A stretch of 64,000 nucleotides of DNA from an uncultured Gammaproteobacteria bacterium (GTDB taxonomy: Bacteria > Pseudomonadota > Gammaproteobacteria > GCA-002705445 > GCA-002716945). How positions within the stretch are numbered: position 1 is the stretch's first letter; each line of letters opens with the position of its first letter. Positions 19,001 to 27,835 of the stretch are shown here, piece by piece. The stretch is taken from positions 1-64,000 of the forward strand of contig CACEHM010000003.1 in NCBI GenBank assembly GCA_902559355.1, in the 5' to 3' direction. The translations under genes were made by a program, and so were the position numbers. Below the pieces are notes generated by a model. That model was not told the origin of the DNA, did not search any database, and saw nothing but the letters and a program-made list of their open reading frames with translations.

Positions 19001-20755
19001 ATGAAAGATAAAAGGGTCAAAGACTCAGATATTCAAAAAATACTCGAGTATTTTAATAAGGATGAATATCATGAAGCTGAAAAATTAGCAAAATATTTTC
19101 TATTAAAAGAATCTGAAAATTTATTCTGTTTGAAGATTCTTGGCATTATTTATAGTAAGTTAGGAAGATTAAATAAAGCCCTCCATATTCATGAAAAACT
19201 GATATTAATAAATAAAAATGATTCAGAATCATATAATAACTTAGGAATATGTTATAAAAATCTTAATAGAACAGAAGAATCTTTATCTGCATTTGAACGT
19301 GCAATAAATTTAAATCCGAATTTTTCAGATGCCTATTACAATTTATCAAATATTTTAGAGAAAAAAGGACTAAAAAATGAATCCTTACAGGCTAATCAAA
19401 AAGCTGTTGAACTCGGATCTAATAATCCTAGAGTACATAGTAAATTTGGAATCAGGCTTTACAACTCAGGTTTGTTGAGTGAGGCGGTGTTATCATTTCA
19501 AAAGTGTATTGAATTAGAGTCCAATAATGCTGAGTATTTTTTTTATTTAGCAAATACATTTCTTAAGCTTGAACTGTTAGAGGATGCTATTGCTAATTAC
19601 ATTAAAGTTACTGAAATAGATAAATATCATTATAGTGCTTATAGTAATTTAGGGTATATATATTCACAGAAAGGTAAAACAAAACTTGCACAGCAATATG
19701 TTGAAAAAGCTATATCTTTAAATCCAGATGTTGGAAAAACTCACTTTTTATTATCCTCAATTAAAAAATATCTAAATGTTTATGACACTCAAATATCTCA
19801 AATGGAAAAAGGATATTCTAATAATAAAAATAATGATACGGATCGTTGTTATTTTGCTTTCGGTCTCGGTAAAGCTTACGAAGATTTAGGTAATTTTAAG
19901 AATTCTTATGATTGCTATGTTAATGGTAATTACTTAAGAAAAAAACAACTTAATTATAATATTGGTAATGATATTGAGTTTTTCGATAAAATCATATCTT
20001 TTCAAAAAAAAATAAATAAGTATACATTACTCCCCAAGAACTTAATCATGAAACACACTCCAATATTTATTATTGGGATGCCACGTTCAGGTACTACCAT
20101 AGTAGAGCAAATTATTTCATCACATACAAAAGTGACAGCTGGAGGGGAGTTGAAATTTATTTCTAAACTCAGTAAACATATTTTTGATGAAAAAGATAAT
20201 ATTAATAATAATTCTTTGACTCAATTTAGAGAAAGCTACCTTGATAACCTGAAAAAAATATCTAATAAAAATATTATCATTACTGACAAAATGCCACAAA
20301 ACTTTCGTTTTATTGGACTAATTACAGCTGCATTTCCTGAAGCAAAAATAGTTCATGTTCATAGAGACCCATCTGCTACCTGTTGGGGGATATTTAAACA
20401 ATGCTTCACTTTAGAATCGGATGCTCTAGGATTTGCATATTGTCTTGACGACATTATTGGATATTATAAGCTCTATCTCAATTTAATGAGGTTCTTCAAC
20501 GATTCTTTGAATCATAATATTTATAATCTTGATTATGAGTCACTTGTTGTGAACAATGAGAAAGAAACAAGGGACCTGCTCCAGTATTTAAATATTGACT
20601 GGGATGAAGCTTGCCTATCACCACACAAAAATCCTAGACCTGCTTTGACAGCATCGAATATTCAAGTAAGGGAGAAGATTTATCAAGGTAGTTCTAATAG
20701 GTGGAAAAACTTTCAACCGTTTTTAAATGGCGCCTTAGATAATATAGGTAAATAA
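19001..20755 (+). CDS. TPR-repeat sulfotransferase
   Basis: A two-part protein of 584 residues. The first 300 or so residues are tandem TPR units (for example SYNNLGICYKNLNR and SAYSNLGYIYSQKGK), which bind partner proteins. The C-terminal half is a PAPS-dependent sulfotransferase: FIIGMPRSGTTIVEQIISSH (5'-phosphosulfate loop) and VHVHRDPSATCWG (3'-phosphate site). No signal peptide. It faces cysC tail to tail 7 nt away, which makes its likely sulfate donor. Acceptor unknown. Confidence 0.85.
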   Translation: MKDKRVKDSDIQKILEYFNKDEYHEAEKLAKYFLLKESENLFCLKILGIIYSKLGRLNKALHIHEKLILINKNDSESYNNLGICYKNLNRTEESLSAFERAINLNPNFSDAYYNLSNILEKKGLKNESLQANQKAVELGSNNPRVHSKFGIRLYNSGLLSEAVLSFQKCIELESNNAEYFFYLANTFLKLELLEDAIANYIKVTEIDKYHYSAYSNLGYIYSQKGKTKLAQQYVEKAISLNPDVGKTHFLLSSIKKYLNVYDTQISQMEKGYSNNKNNDTDRCYFAFGLGKAYEDLGNFKNSYDCYVNGNYLRKKQLNYNIGNDIEFFDKIISFQKKINKYTLLPKNLIMKHTPIFIIGMPRSGTTIVEQIISSHTKVTAGGELKFISKLSKHIFDEKDNINNNSLTQFRESYLDNLKKISNKNIIITDKMPQNFRFIGLITAAFPEAKIVHVHRDPSATCWGIFKQCFTLESDALGFAYCLDDIIGYYKLYLNLMRFFNDSLNHNIYNLDYESLVVNNEKETRDLLQYLNIDWDEACLSPHKNPRPALTASNIQVREKIYQGSSNRWKNFQPFLNGALDNIGK

Positions 20756-20762
20756 ACTTAAA

Positions 20763-21296
20763 CTAACGATCTAAAAAAATATTATTATACAGGAGATCAA
20801 CACATTCAGTTATAGACAAGTTCTTAGTATCAATCATCAAAAATGGATTTTCAGGAACTTCATAACTACTACTAATTCCTGTAAATTCTTTTATTTCATT
20901 ATTTCTAGCTTTTTCATACATGCCTTTGGTGTCTCTTTTTTGACACTCTATTATATCTGTTGATATATATACCTCAAAAAATCTACCATCATCTTTAAAA
21001 AGTTCTTTTGCAAAAAATCTATGCTGTGCCAAAGGAGATATTACAGATACAATTGTTGTAATACCTTGTGTACATAGTAACTGTGATAAATATGCAACTC
21101 TTCTCATTGCTTCATTTCTTGATTTTATATCAAATCCTAAATCTGAATTTATAGATGATCTGAGTACATCTCCGTCTAAAACCAATGATGGGATTCCCTT
21201 AGCAATTAATTTAGTTTGCAAATTATTTGCAATGGTAGTTTTACCTGAGCACGGTAATCCTGTCAACCATATACAATTAGATTTAATCATCAACAT
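20763..21296 (-). CDS. cysC: Adenylylsulfate (APS) kinase
   Basis: Phosphorylates APS to PAPS. Walker A GLPCSGKTTIAN, the DGDVLRSSINSDLGF motif and the substrate segment TKGMYEKARNNEIKEFTGISSSYE are all present. 177 residues is the usual size for a stand-alone CysC. No cysD/cysN lies beside it. The placement next to a sulfotransferase suggests it feeds surface or metabolite sulfation rather than (or besides) assimilation. Confidence 0.93.
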   Translation of the reverse strand: MLMIKSNCIWLTGLPCSGKTTIANNLQTKLIAKGIPSLVLDGDVLRSSINSDLGFDIKSRNEAMRRVAYLSQLLCTQGITTIVSVISPLAQHRFFAKELFKDDGRFFEVYISTDIIECQKRDTKGMYEKARNNEIKEFTGISSSYEVPENPFLMIDTKNLSITECVDLLYNNIFLDR

Positions 21297-21380
21297 TTAA
21301 CTTATATAATAAATAAAACATAAACAAAAGTTTTAAAAAGCTTAATAATAATATTTATATATATTATATCGATGATTTTG

Positions 21381-21524
21381 TTAGTAATGAGGCGGCTTAT
21401 CTACCTCATAGTCTAGAGTATCGATTTTTTTCTCCCCATACTCATCATAATTTTGTTTATCAGTATCTATTGGCACGTTTATCTTCTTCTTAGTCTTTTC
21501 ATTTTTTTTTTTATTATTCTGCAT
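21381..21524 (-). CDS. Small hypothetical protein
   Basis: A 47-residue reading frame with an AAGGA ribosome-binding site about 10 nt ahead of the ATG. The N terminus is very basic (KKKNEKTKKK) and the C terminus is acidic to neutral and ends YEVDKPPHY. It lies in a gap of about 270 nt otherwise without genes, between cysC and a divergent DUF2721 gene. No family recognised. Because it is short and lysine-rich in an AT-rich genome, chance is possible, but the good start and neat fit favour a real gene. Confidence 0.45.
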   Translation of the reverse strand: MQNNKKKNEKTKKKINVPIDTDKQNYDEYGEKKIDTLDYEVDKPPHY

Positions 21525-21565
21525 GATATATCATTCCTTGGCATGAATAATGCACAACTATTAGT

Positions 21566-21991
21566 ATGAATGATATCAAGTTTTTTATGTGGTACCCAGC
21601 TTTATTATTTCCAGCAATACCAATTATGTTATTGGTTTTTACTAATAAGTATACTGCACTTGCAATGCTGATAAGAAAGTTACACATTCTTTCATATGAT
21701 AATTCAGGTAATTATCTATCAGCAGAGAGAATACAAATATTATCATCTAGATTACTCCTTTTAAGATGGATGCAAACATTTTCAGGATTATCTTTTCTAA
21801 TAAATCTCCTAACAATATTTTTTGGTTATATAGATTTTATGAACATTGCTTTAAATTTATTTGTAACTGCAGTTTTTCTTTTATCGATAGCAATCATATT
21901 ATTCATTATAGAGTCACAGCAATCACACTATGCCTTAAATCTTCATTTAAGAGATCTTGAGATATATAATAAAAAAGATTTAGGTAACTAA
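21566..21991 (+). CDS. DUF2721 family membrane protein
   Basis: A 141-residue protein with an N-terminal hydrophobic segment (PALLFPAIPIMLLVF), a polar middle with RIQILSSRLLLLRWMQT, and two further membrane helices in the second half. This arrangement and the LSSRLLLLRWMQ stretch match DUF2721, a family of unknown function common in proteobacteria. The end overlaps a convergent gene by 4 nt. Confidence 0.75.
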   Translation: MNDIKFFMWYPALLFPAIPIMLLVFTNKYTALAMLIRKLHILSYDNSGNYLSAERIQILSSRLLLLRWMQTFSGLSFLINLLTIFFGYIDFMNIALNLFVTAVFLLSIAIILFIIESQQSHYALNLHLRDLEIYNKKDLGN

Positions 21992-22455
21992 ATTTTATAG
22001 ATAATAGGTTTAACAGTTTTAAGTATATTATTTAATTTTTCATTTTTTACAACTGATACAGGCCTAAATTCTTTATTTGTTTCAAACAAGTCATCTCTTT
22101 GAGCTTGATTAATTACTATTGAACCCTTTTCACCAGATACAGAACGGTGATATGTATTCAATGGAATTTTTAATGCTCCACTATCACGGTTGAGTTTTAC
22201 TATCTGATAAGGGCGATCCCAACTAAAATTAATCAATTCAAAAGTTCTAGAACCACTGATAACGCGATTATTATCAATCTGATGAGAGTGTATATAAAAC
22301 TGCTTGTTACCCAAATCATCATTGGGTGGTGATATTGCTGCTGATTCATGAATAACTAAGTCTGATGCATTTGATTCTTTAATTGAGATATCATAAAAAA
22401 GTACATTATCTGTTTTTTTGAATATTTTATGTTTATTAAGTTTAATGGCACTCAT
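21988..22455 (-). CDS. Cupin-like hypothetical protein
   Basis: A protein of 155 residues from the ATG giving MSAIKLNKH; a TTG 18 nt further upstream would lengthen it slightly. The layout FYIHSHQIDNNRVISGSRTF and, about 45 residues later, GALKIPLNTYHRSVSG recalls the two cupin motifs with His ligands, so a small cupin fold is suspected. It is divergent from the glucosylglycerate genes and may share their regulatory region. Function unknown. Confidence 0.5.
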   Translation of the reverse strand: MSAIKLNKHKIFKKTDNVLFYDISIKESNASDLVIHESAAISPPNDDLGNKQFYIHSHQIDNNRVISGSRTFELINFSWDRPYQIVKLNRDSGALKIPLNTYHRSVSGEKGSIVINQAQRDDLFETNKEFRPVSVVKNEKLNNILKTVKPIIYKI

Positions 22456-22536
22456 GACTTTTAAAATGCACAAATCATGCCAAAATATACATACGGCATG
22501 TTAATTGCATAATTTACTATAAATAATTACAAAAAG

Positions 22537-23394
22537 ATGAATTTTTTGATCAAAAATATGACCTTATTAATATTTACCGATATAGATGGAACATTCATTG
22601 ACAATGATACATTTGACGAAGGATTAAACACTAAAATTATTTCTGAACTAGCCCAAGCCCAGCACTCAGTTGTATTTAATACAAGTAAGACATTTGAAGA
22701 GGTTGACTACTTTCAAAAAAAAATTAAAACATCACTCTCATTCATATGTGAGACTGGCGGGGGCATATATATAGCAAATGATAATCTTAAAACAACTGAG
22801 TCATCTAGAGGAGCATATCAAGTTTTATATGAATCTAGAAAGATAACCGAATATAAGGATCAAATTCAATCTGAAATAAATAAAAAATTTAGAGATGACT
22901 TAACCTTTTTTGATGACCTTAGTATTGGGGAACAATCTTCATTATCTGGACTATCTGGTCATGATTTAGAGCTTGCTTCAAGAAGAGATTTTTCAATATT
23001 AATTAAATGGAAGTCAACAAAACATAAATATGATGAATTTAAATTATTTCTTAAAAAATTTAAGTTGAACCTTATTACCGGAGGAAGATTTTCTCATATT
23101 TGTTCTGAACATGATAAAGGCAAGGCTGCCAAATTATTTATAGATCAAACCAAAAATCTTTTCAAAACATCTAACATTGTTACTGTAGCGATAGGAGATA
23201 GTAAAAATGATTTTGAGATGTTAAATGTAGTAGATTTTCCATGTATTGTGAAATCTCCAAATAATCATTTATTACAGGATAGTCTAGATAGTAAAAATAT
23301 CACATTCAGTGATCATCAAGCGCCAACTGGATGGATTGAATGTATTGAAAAAGTAGTATCAAAAGTTAAATTTTCGGAGATTGCAGATGTCTGA
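22537..23394 (+). CDS. gpgP: Glucosyl-3-phosphoglycerate phosphatase (HAD family)
   Basis: HAD-family phosphatase of the mannosyl/glucosyl-3-phosphoglycerate phosphatase type. The catalytic motif is LIFTDIDGTFIDND near the N terminus, with SKTFEEVDYFQ, the ETGGGIYI segment and the final VAIGDSKNDFEML. It would remove the phosphate of GPG to release glucosylglycerate, an osmolyte. An ATG at 22558 (giving MTLLIFTDIDG) is an alternative start. The end overlaps gpgS by 8 nt; context with gpgS favours the glucosyl form. Confidence 0.83.
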   Translation: MNFLIKNMTLLIFTDIDGTFIDNDTFDEGLNTKIISELAQAQHSVVFNTSKTFEEVDYFQKKIKTSLSFICETGGGIYIANDNLKTTESSRGAYQVLYESRKITEYKDQIQSEINKKFRDDLTFFDDLSIGEQSSLSGLSGHDLELASRRDFSILIKWKSTKHKYDEFKLFLKKFKLNLITGGRFSHICSEHDKGKAAKLFIDQTKNLFKTSNIVTVAIGDSKNDFEMLNVVDFPCIVKSPNNHLLQDSLDSKNITFSDHQAPTGWIECIEKVVSKVKFSEIADV

Positions 23395-24601
23395 TTTTCA
23401 TCAAAACGGAGTCATTAGTACTCTACACAATTTATCTACACGTCCATTAGATGACATTGAGAATGAACTTAGAGATTATTCTAAAACTGCACCAATTGAA
23501 TTAATTCTACCTTCACTTTATTCAGAACTAGAAGGGCCAGCCTTAAAAAATATAGTTGAATGTTTGAGTAAAGTAAAATATCTAAATCATATTACTATAG
23601 GCCTTGATAGAGCATCGAAAAAAGAATACATAAAAGCAAAAGAGTTTTTTTCTAATTTAAACCAATCTCATTCGGTATTGTGGAATGACAGCCCAAAAAT
23701 GAAAAAGCTAGATAAAGATTTTATGGCACTAGGTATTGCGCCTGACCAAGCTGGGAAAGGTAAAAATGTTTGGTACTGCATGGGATATACGTATTCTCGT
23801 AATGAGGCAAAATCAGTTGCCCTTCATGATTGTGATATCATGACTTATTCGCGTGAACTATTAGCAAAATTGGTATATCCGGTAGCCAACCCTCATTTTA
23901 ATTATGAGTTTTGCAAAGGATATTATCCGAGAGTGAGAGATGGTTCATTAGGAGGAAGGGTCACAAGGCTGTTAGTTACGCCATTACTTAAGACTTTTAA
24001 AAAAGTTCTTGGACATAGAGATTATATTGAGTTTATTGATGTTTTTAGATATCCGTTAGCTGGAGAGTTTTCATTTAGAAGCAGGCTACTCAAAGAGATA
24101 AGAATTCCATGTGATTGGGGTTTAGAAATTGGATTATTATCAGAAATGCAACGTAATCAGGCATACAATAGGATATGTCAAGTAGATATAGCTGATACTT
24201 ATGATCACAAACATCAGCCTCTCTCTGAAGAAAACAGAGATGCTGGTCTATCTAAAATGTCTATTGATATAACAAAAACTCTTATAAGAAAACTTGCGGC
24301 ACAAGGTGATACATTTACGCACAATACACTAAGAACTCTTAAAGCTACATACTATCGAACAGCTCTTGATTTATTAGAAACATATTATAACGATGCAAAA
24401 ATAAATGGATTAAATTTAAATATTAATGAAGAAGAGATTGCTATTGAATTATTTGCAAATAATATAATTATTGCAGGACAAGAATTTTTAGATAATCCTA
24501 ACCAAAATCCTTTAATTACTAATTGGAATCGTGTCGAAACCGCCATGCCAGATATTAAAAAAAGATTCTTAGAAATAGTTGAGTCAGACTCTAAGATATA
24601 A
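23387..24601 (+). CDS. gpgS: Glucosyl-3-phosphoglycerate synthase
   Basis: Transfers glucose from an NDP-glucose to 3-phosphoglycerate. Visible hallmarks: APDQAGKGKNVWYCMGY, a metal site ALHDCDIMTYSRE, and CDWGLEIGLLSEM, which match the GT81 GpgS group. I use the ATG at 23387, preceded by a GGAG ribosome site at 23376-23379, rather than a TTG 6 nt earlier. 404 residues is usual for this type. It overlaps gpgP and is followed 12 nt later by a GH13 phosphorylase. Confidence 0.86.
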   Translation: MSDFHQNGVISTLHNLSTRPLDDIENELRDYSKTAPIELILPSLYSELEGPALKNIVECLSKVKYLNHITIGLDRASKKEYIKAKEFFSNLNQSHSVLWNDSPKMKKLDKDFMALGIAPDQAGKGKNVWYCMGYTYSRNEAKSVALHDCDIMTYSRELLAKLVYPVANPHFNYEFCKGYYPRVRDGSLGGRVTRLLVTPLLKTFKKVLGHRDYIEFIDVFRYPLAGEFSFRSRLLKEIRIPCDWGLEIGLLSEMQRNQAYNRICQVDIADTYDHKHQPLSEENRDAGLSKMSIDITKTLIRKLAAQGDTFTHNTLRTLKATYYRTALDLLETYYNDAKINGLNLNINEEEIAIELFANNIIIAGQEFLDNPNQNPLITNWNRVETAMPDIKKRFLEIVESDSKI

Positions 24602-24612
24602 AATCTATAAAC

Positions 24613-26361
24613 ATGGCAGAAAATAAAAAAGAAAATTTAGAGAAAAGAGTTAATCAACATATTGATCGCATTTATGAAGGTATATTGAATTCAGATGAAT
24701 TAACACAACTAACAGGTAGTATTTTATCGAAGATTATCGACTCTCAACATGAATTACCAAAGCATATCACTCAAGAGGGCGAGCCTTGGTCAGAAAGGAC
24801 CATAGTGTTAATTACCTATGCAGATACAATTAACGATAAGAATAATCTTCCGATTAACACAATCAATAATTTTTTACATGGCCACGCGAAAGATTTCTTT
24901 GAGATAGTTCACATACTCCCATTTTTTCCATCAAGTTCTGATACTGGTTTTTCTGTAATGGACTACTACACTATTTACCATAAATTCGGTCAATGGAATG
25001 ACATTTTAAAAATTTCTAAAGATTTTGGAGTGATGGCTGATGTTGTGATCAACCATGGTTCATCTCAAGGAAAGTGGTTTAACAATTTTATAAAAGGGAA
25101 GGGTAAAGGTCATGACTATTTTTTAAACTTTGACGAAAAATTTGATGTATCCAAAGTTATAAGACCAAGGACCAGTGATTTACTGAATTCCTTTGATACG
25201 AGTGCTGGTGAGAAATTTGTATGGTGTACTTTTAGTAAAGATCAAGTTGATTTTAACTTCAGCAAACCAGTAGTTCTCTATGAATTTATTGAAATAATAA
25301 TATTTTATCTAACTAAAGGAATTACTGTATTTAGATTCGATGCAGTAGCATTTATTTGGAAGAAAATTGGGACTCGTTGTATTAATCTTGATAAAACGCA
25401 TGAAATTGTAAGATTATTTAGAACCTTATTAACCTATTTATCACCAAAAGCTATTTTAGTTACTGAGACAAATACACCAGCTAGAGAAAATGTTTCTTAT
25501 TTTGGTAATGCTAATGAAGCACATTGGATCTATAATTTTTCCCTTCCTCCGATTTTAATATACTCTATTCTTTGTGGCGATTCATCATATCTAGAAAAGT
25601 TAACAATGAGTATGCCCCCATCTCAACTTGGAACATCTTATTTAAATTTTATTGCATCACATGATGGAATTGGACTTCGTCCAGCTGAATCTTTTCTATC
25701 ACAAGATGAAATTTATAGATTTATAGAACAGATGGAAAATAATGGAGGTAAAGTATCTTATCGTTCAAACAACACAGATACACCTGAGCCATACGAAATT
25801 AATATTTCACTTTATGATGCTATGACTGTCTCCTTCAATAAAGAGTCAAATCTTGGTCTTGAAAGATTTATATGTATCCATGCCATAATGCTGTCACTTG
25901 AAGGTGTTCCTGCATTATACATTCATAGCTTGTTCGGTACAAAAAATGACTATGAATTGTTTGATAAAACTGGACAAAATAGATCATTGAATAGAGGAAA
26001 AATAAAATATAAAGATATTGAATTATTAGATAAATCTAAAAATCAAACCAAAATATTTAATAAACTCAAAACACTTTCTAATATCAGAAAAAGGCAGCGT
26101 GCATTCCATCCTAATGCTGTCCAATTTACACTTCACTTGGGCAAAAACTTATATGGGATATGGAGACAAAGTTTAGATAAAAAGCAAAGTATTTTCTGTA
26201 TTTCTAATCTTACAGATAAAGATGTAGGTCTTAGTTTATTGGATCTCAACCTGATAGGTTTTGATGAATGGGAAGATTTAATTTCACAAAAGAAATTCCA
26301 TGATGTCTCTATGAAACTAACTTTAACGCCTTACCAAACAGTATGGCTGACAAATTTATGA
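24613..26361 (+). CDS. Glucosylglycerate phosphorylase (GH13_18)
   Basis: A GH13 sucrose-phosphorylase-like enzyme of 582 residues. The catalytic blocks are ADVVINHGSSQG, VFRFDAVAFIWK (nucleophile Asp), LVTETNTPAREN (acid/base Glu) and FIASHDGIGLRP. GH13_18 includes sucrose phosphorylase and glucosylglycerate phosphorylase. The directly preceding gpgP and gpgS make the second the best guess: it would turn glucosylglycerate plus phosphate back to glucose-1-P and glycerate. Plain sucrose phosphorylase is less likely. Confidence 0.8.
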   Translation: MAENKKENLEKRVNQHIDRIYEGILNSDELTQLTGSILSKIIDSQHELPKHITQEGEPWSERTIVLITYADTINDKNNLPINTINNFLHGHAKDFFEIVHILPFFPSSSDTGFSVMDYYTIYHKFGQWNDILKISKDFGVMADVVINHGSSQGKWFNNFIKGKGKGHDYFLNFDEKFDVSKVIRPRTSDLLNSFDTSAGEKFVWCTFSKDQVDFNFSKPVVLYEFIEIIIFYLTKGITVFRFDAVAFIWKKIGTRCINLDKTHEIVRLFRTLLTYLSPKAILVTETNTPARENVSYFGNANEAHWIYNFSLPPILIYSILCGDSSYLEKLTMSMPPSQLGTSYLNFIASHDGIGLRPAESFLSQDEIYRFIEQMENNGGKVSYRSNNTDTPEPYEINISLYDAMTVSFNKESNLGLERFICIHAIMLSLEGVPALYIHSLFGTKNDYELFDKTGQNRSLNRGKIKYKDIELLDKSKNQTKIFNKLKTLSNIRKRQRAFHPNAVQFTLHLGKNLYGIWRQSLDKKQSIFCISNLTDKDVGLSLLDLNLIGFDEWEDLISQKKFHDVSMKLTLTPYQTVWLTNL

Positions 26362-26430
26362 CCTAATAATTTAATATCCATACTTTTATTGTTAGTATAT
26401 TTTTTGTATTAACATCTGTATAGTGAGTAT

Positions 26431-26538
26431 ATGTCTAAGTTGAAAATATATTGTTCGAAAAAATGTAAAAAGAAAAATTGTACAAAAAAATGTAAATCTA
26501 GAGAGAAAAAGTTCCTTAAGACATTGAAGACTACCTAG
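26431..26538 (+). CDS. Tiny cysteine/lysine-rich protein
   Basis: A 35-residue frame: four cysteines in the spacing C-x3-C-x4-C-x3-C (residues 8, 12, 17 and 21), and about 15 lysines. The spacing is symmetrical and could bind a metal such as zinc. A weak GTGAG precedes the ATG. It lies in a 405-nt gap between a convergent methyltransferase and the phosphorylase gene. It may be chance; I rate it a candidate only because the Cys pattern is so regular. Confidence 0.35.
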   Translation: MSKLKIYCSKKCKKKNCTKKCKSREKKFLKTLKTT

Positions 26539-26585
26539 AGATATACCATATAAAAAATATGATAGGCATGATAATAAATAAAGAT

Positions 26586-26620
26586 ATTAGGTACACTCGA
26601 ACCATTGTTCTGAACCTAAT
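26586..26620. terminator. Nested stem-loop in intergenic region
   Basis: ATTAGGT (26586-26592) pairs with ACCTAAT (26614-26620), and inside it GAAC pairs with GTTC. There is no long T-run, so it may be a bidirectional barrier between the plus-strand phosphorylase block and the convergent methyltransferase at 26767. The rest of the 228-nt gap after 26538 shows nothing else I can support. Confidence 0.4.
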
Positions 26621-26766
26621 CTTTGTCTGTAACTCTTTGTTCAAAATTCTTCCTCACTCAACTATCTAATCGAAACATATTATTCAAATTATATCTATGG
26701 TTTGTTATGCATTTTTTAACATGAAAATGATTTCCAATATCTACAATTCTACCATAGAGTCATAAA

Positions 26767-27639
26767 CTAATTCTTTATTGCCTTGGTAACAATTATCATA
26801 CCCATACATCTAAGGTCATCATCAGATAAGTCTCTAAAGTCTTTGGATAATTTATTTCTATGTAAAGGCGCCTGGTTTACAAAATCTTGATGAAATATGG
26901 ATACTTCAAATCCATTTTTTGATAACAAACTAATTACTTGAGATGGTCTCAGACGATTCGTATAAAACCCGGAATTTTTGAATAAATAAGATTCCCAAAT
27001 AGACTTATTAAATCTTAGGCTATTGATACTACCAGATAGATGGTCTCTAAAATCTATAGAATGAACAGCCACCGAATTATGCTTTAGTATTCTATGAAAC
27101 TCTTTAAATACATTCTCAATTTGATCAGCATGGATATGTTCTATTACTGATTTTGACCATATTAAATCAACAGATGAATCTGATATTTCATTATATGATT
27201 TCATTCCTTCAGTTTTATATTCAATATTATTATATTTTAAAAAATCTTCTATAGAATTTAACTTGTTATAATTATTGTGTTCAATTTTCATTTCTAATGA
27301 AATATTAATTAAATGATTAAGATTAGTATAAGCATTTTTTTTTGTATCTACTAACAAGTATTGTCCTGCCCCATGCTTTTTAGCAGCTAAGCTTGTAATA
27401 ATTGAATCACCAGGGCCTACTTCAAGACATGTATAATCTTTTTCTATATGAACATATTTCCGTGCTATAAATAAATATCTTTCGATGGTTCTCAGAGCAG
27501 TGGCAGATTCATTAGCATTGGGAGCAGAATGGCGAAATAGAGAAATTGAACGCCATGTTGAATAATCAATGGGTAATCTAGATAAGATAATTTTAACAAA
27601 GATTTTGAGCCACCATGGCAGCAGCGTTTTAAGTATCAT
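26767..27639 (-). CDS. Class I SAM-dependent methyltransferase
   Basis: A 290-residue protein with the SAM-binding loop CLEVGPGDSIITSLAAKKHG (motif I) and the post-motif segment SVDLIWSKSVIEHIHADQIE. A hydrophobic, positively charged N terminus (LLPWWLKIFVKIILSRL) may associate with the membrane. Substrate unknown; the type resembles methyltransferases acting on glycans or lipids. Divergent from the next gene, with about 200 nt between them. Confidence 0.75.
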   Translation of the reverse strand: MILKTLLPWWLKIFVKIILSRLPIDYSTWRSISLFRHSAPNANESATALRTIERYLFIARKYVHIEKDYTCLEVGPGDSIITSLAAKKHGAGQYLLVDTKKNAYTNLNHLINISLEMKIEHNNYNKLNSIEDFLKYNNIEYKTEGMKSYNEISDSSVDLIWSKSVIEHIHADQIENVFKEFHRILKHNSVAVHSIDFRDHLSGSINSLRFNKSIWESYLFKNSGFYTNRLRPSQVISLLSKNGFEVSIFHQDFVNQAPLHRNKLSKDFRDLSDDDLRCMGMIIVTKAIKN

Positions 27640-27835
27640 GATTTGTTTTGATTGAGAAAATAATATTTCTTATGCATATCGTAGTTAGTTTAACATATTT
27701 AGTAAATCCTATAGAAATAAATAAAACACTGAGAATATATAGTTAAATTATTATTACAGACGGTATGATAATATGATTTATGTATTGAAATAATTAATCT
27801 TTAAAAGAATAAGTTAGTTTTAGTATAATGAAAAG

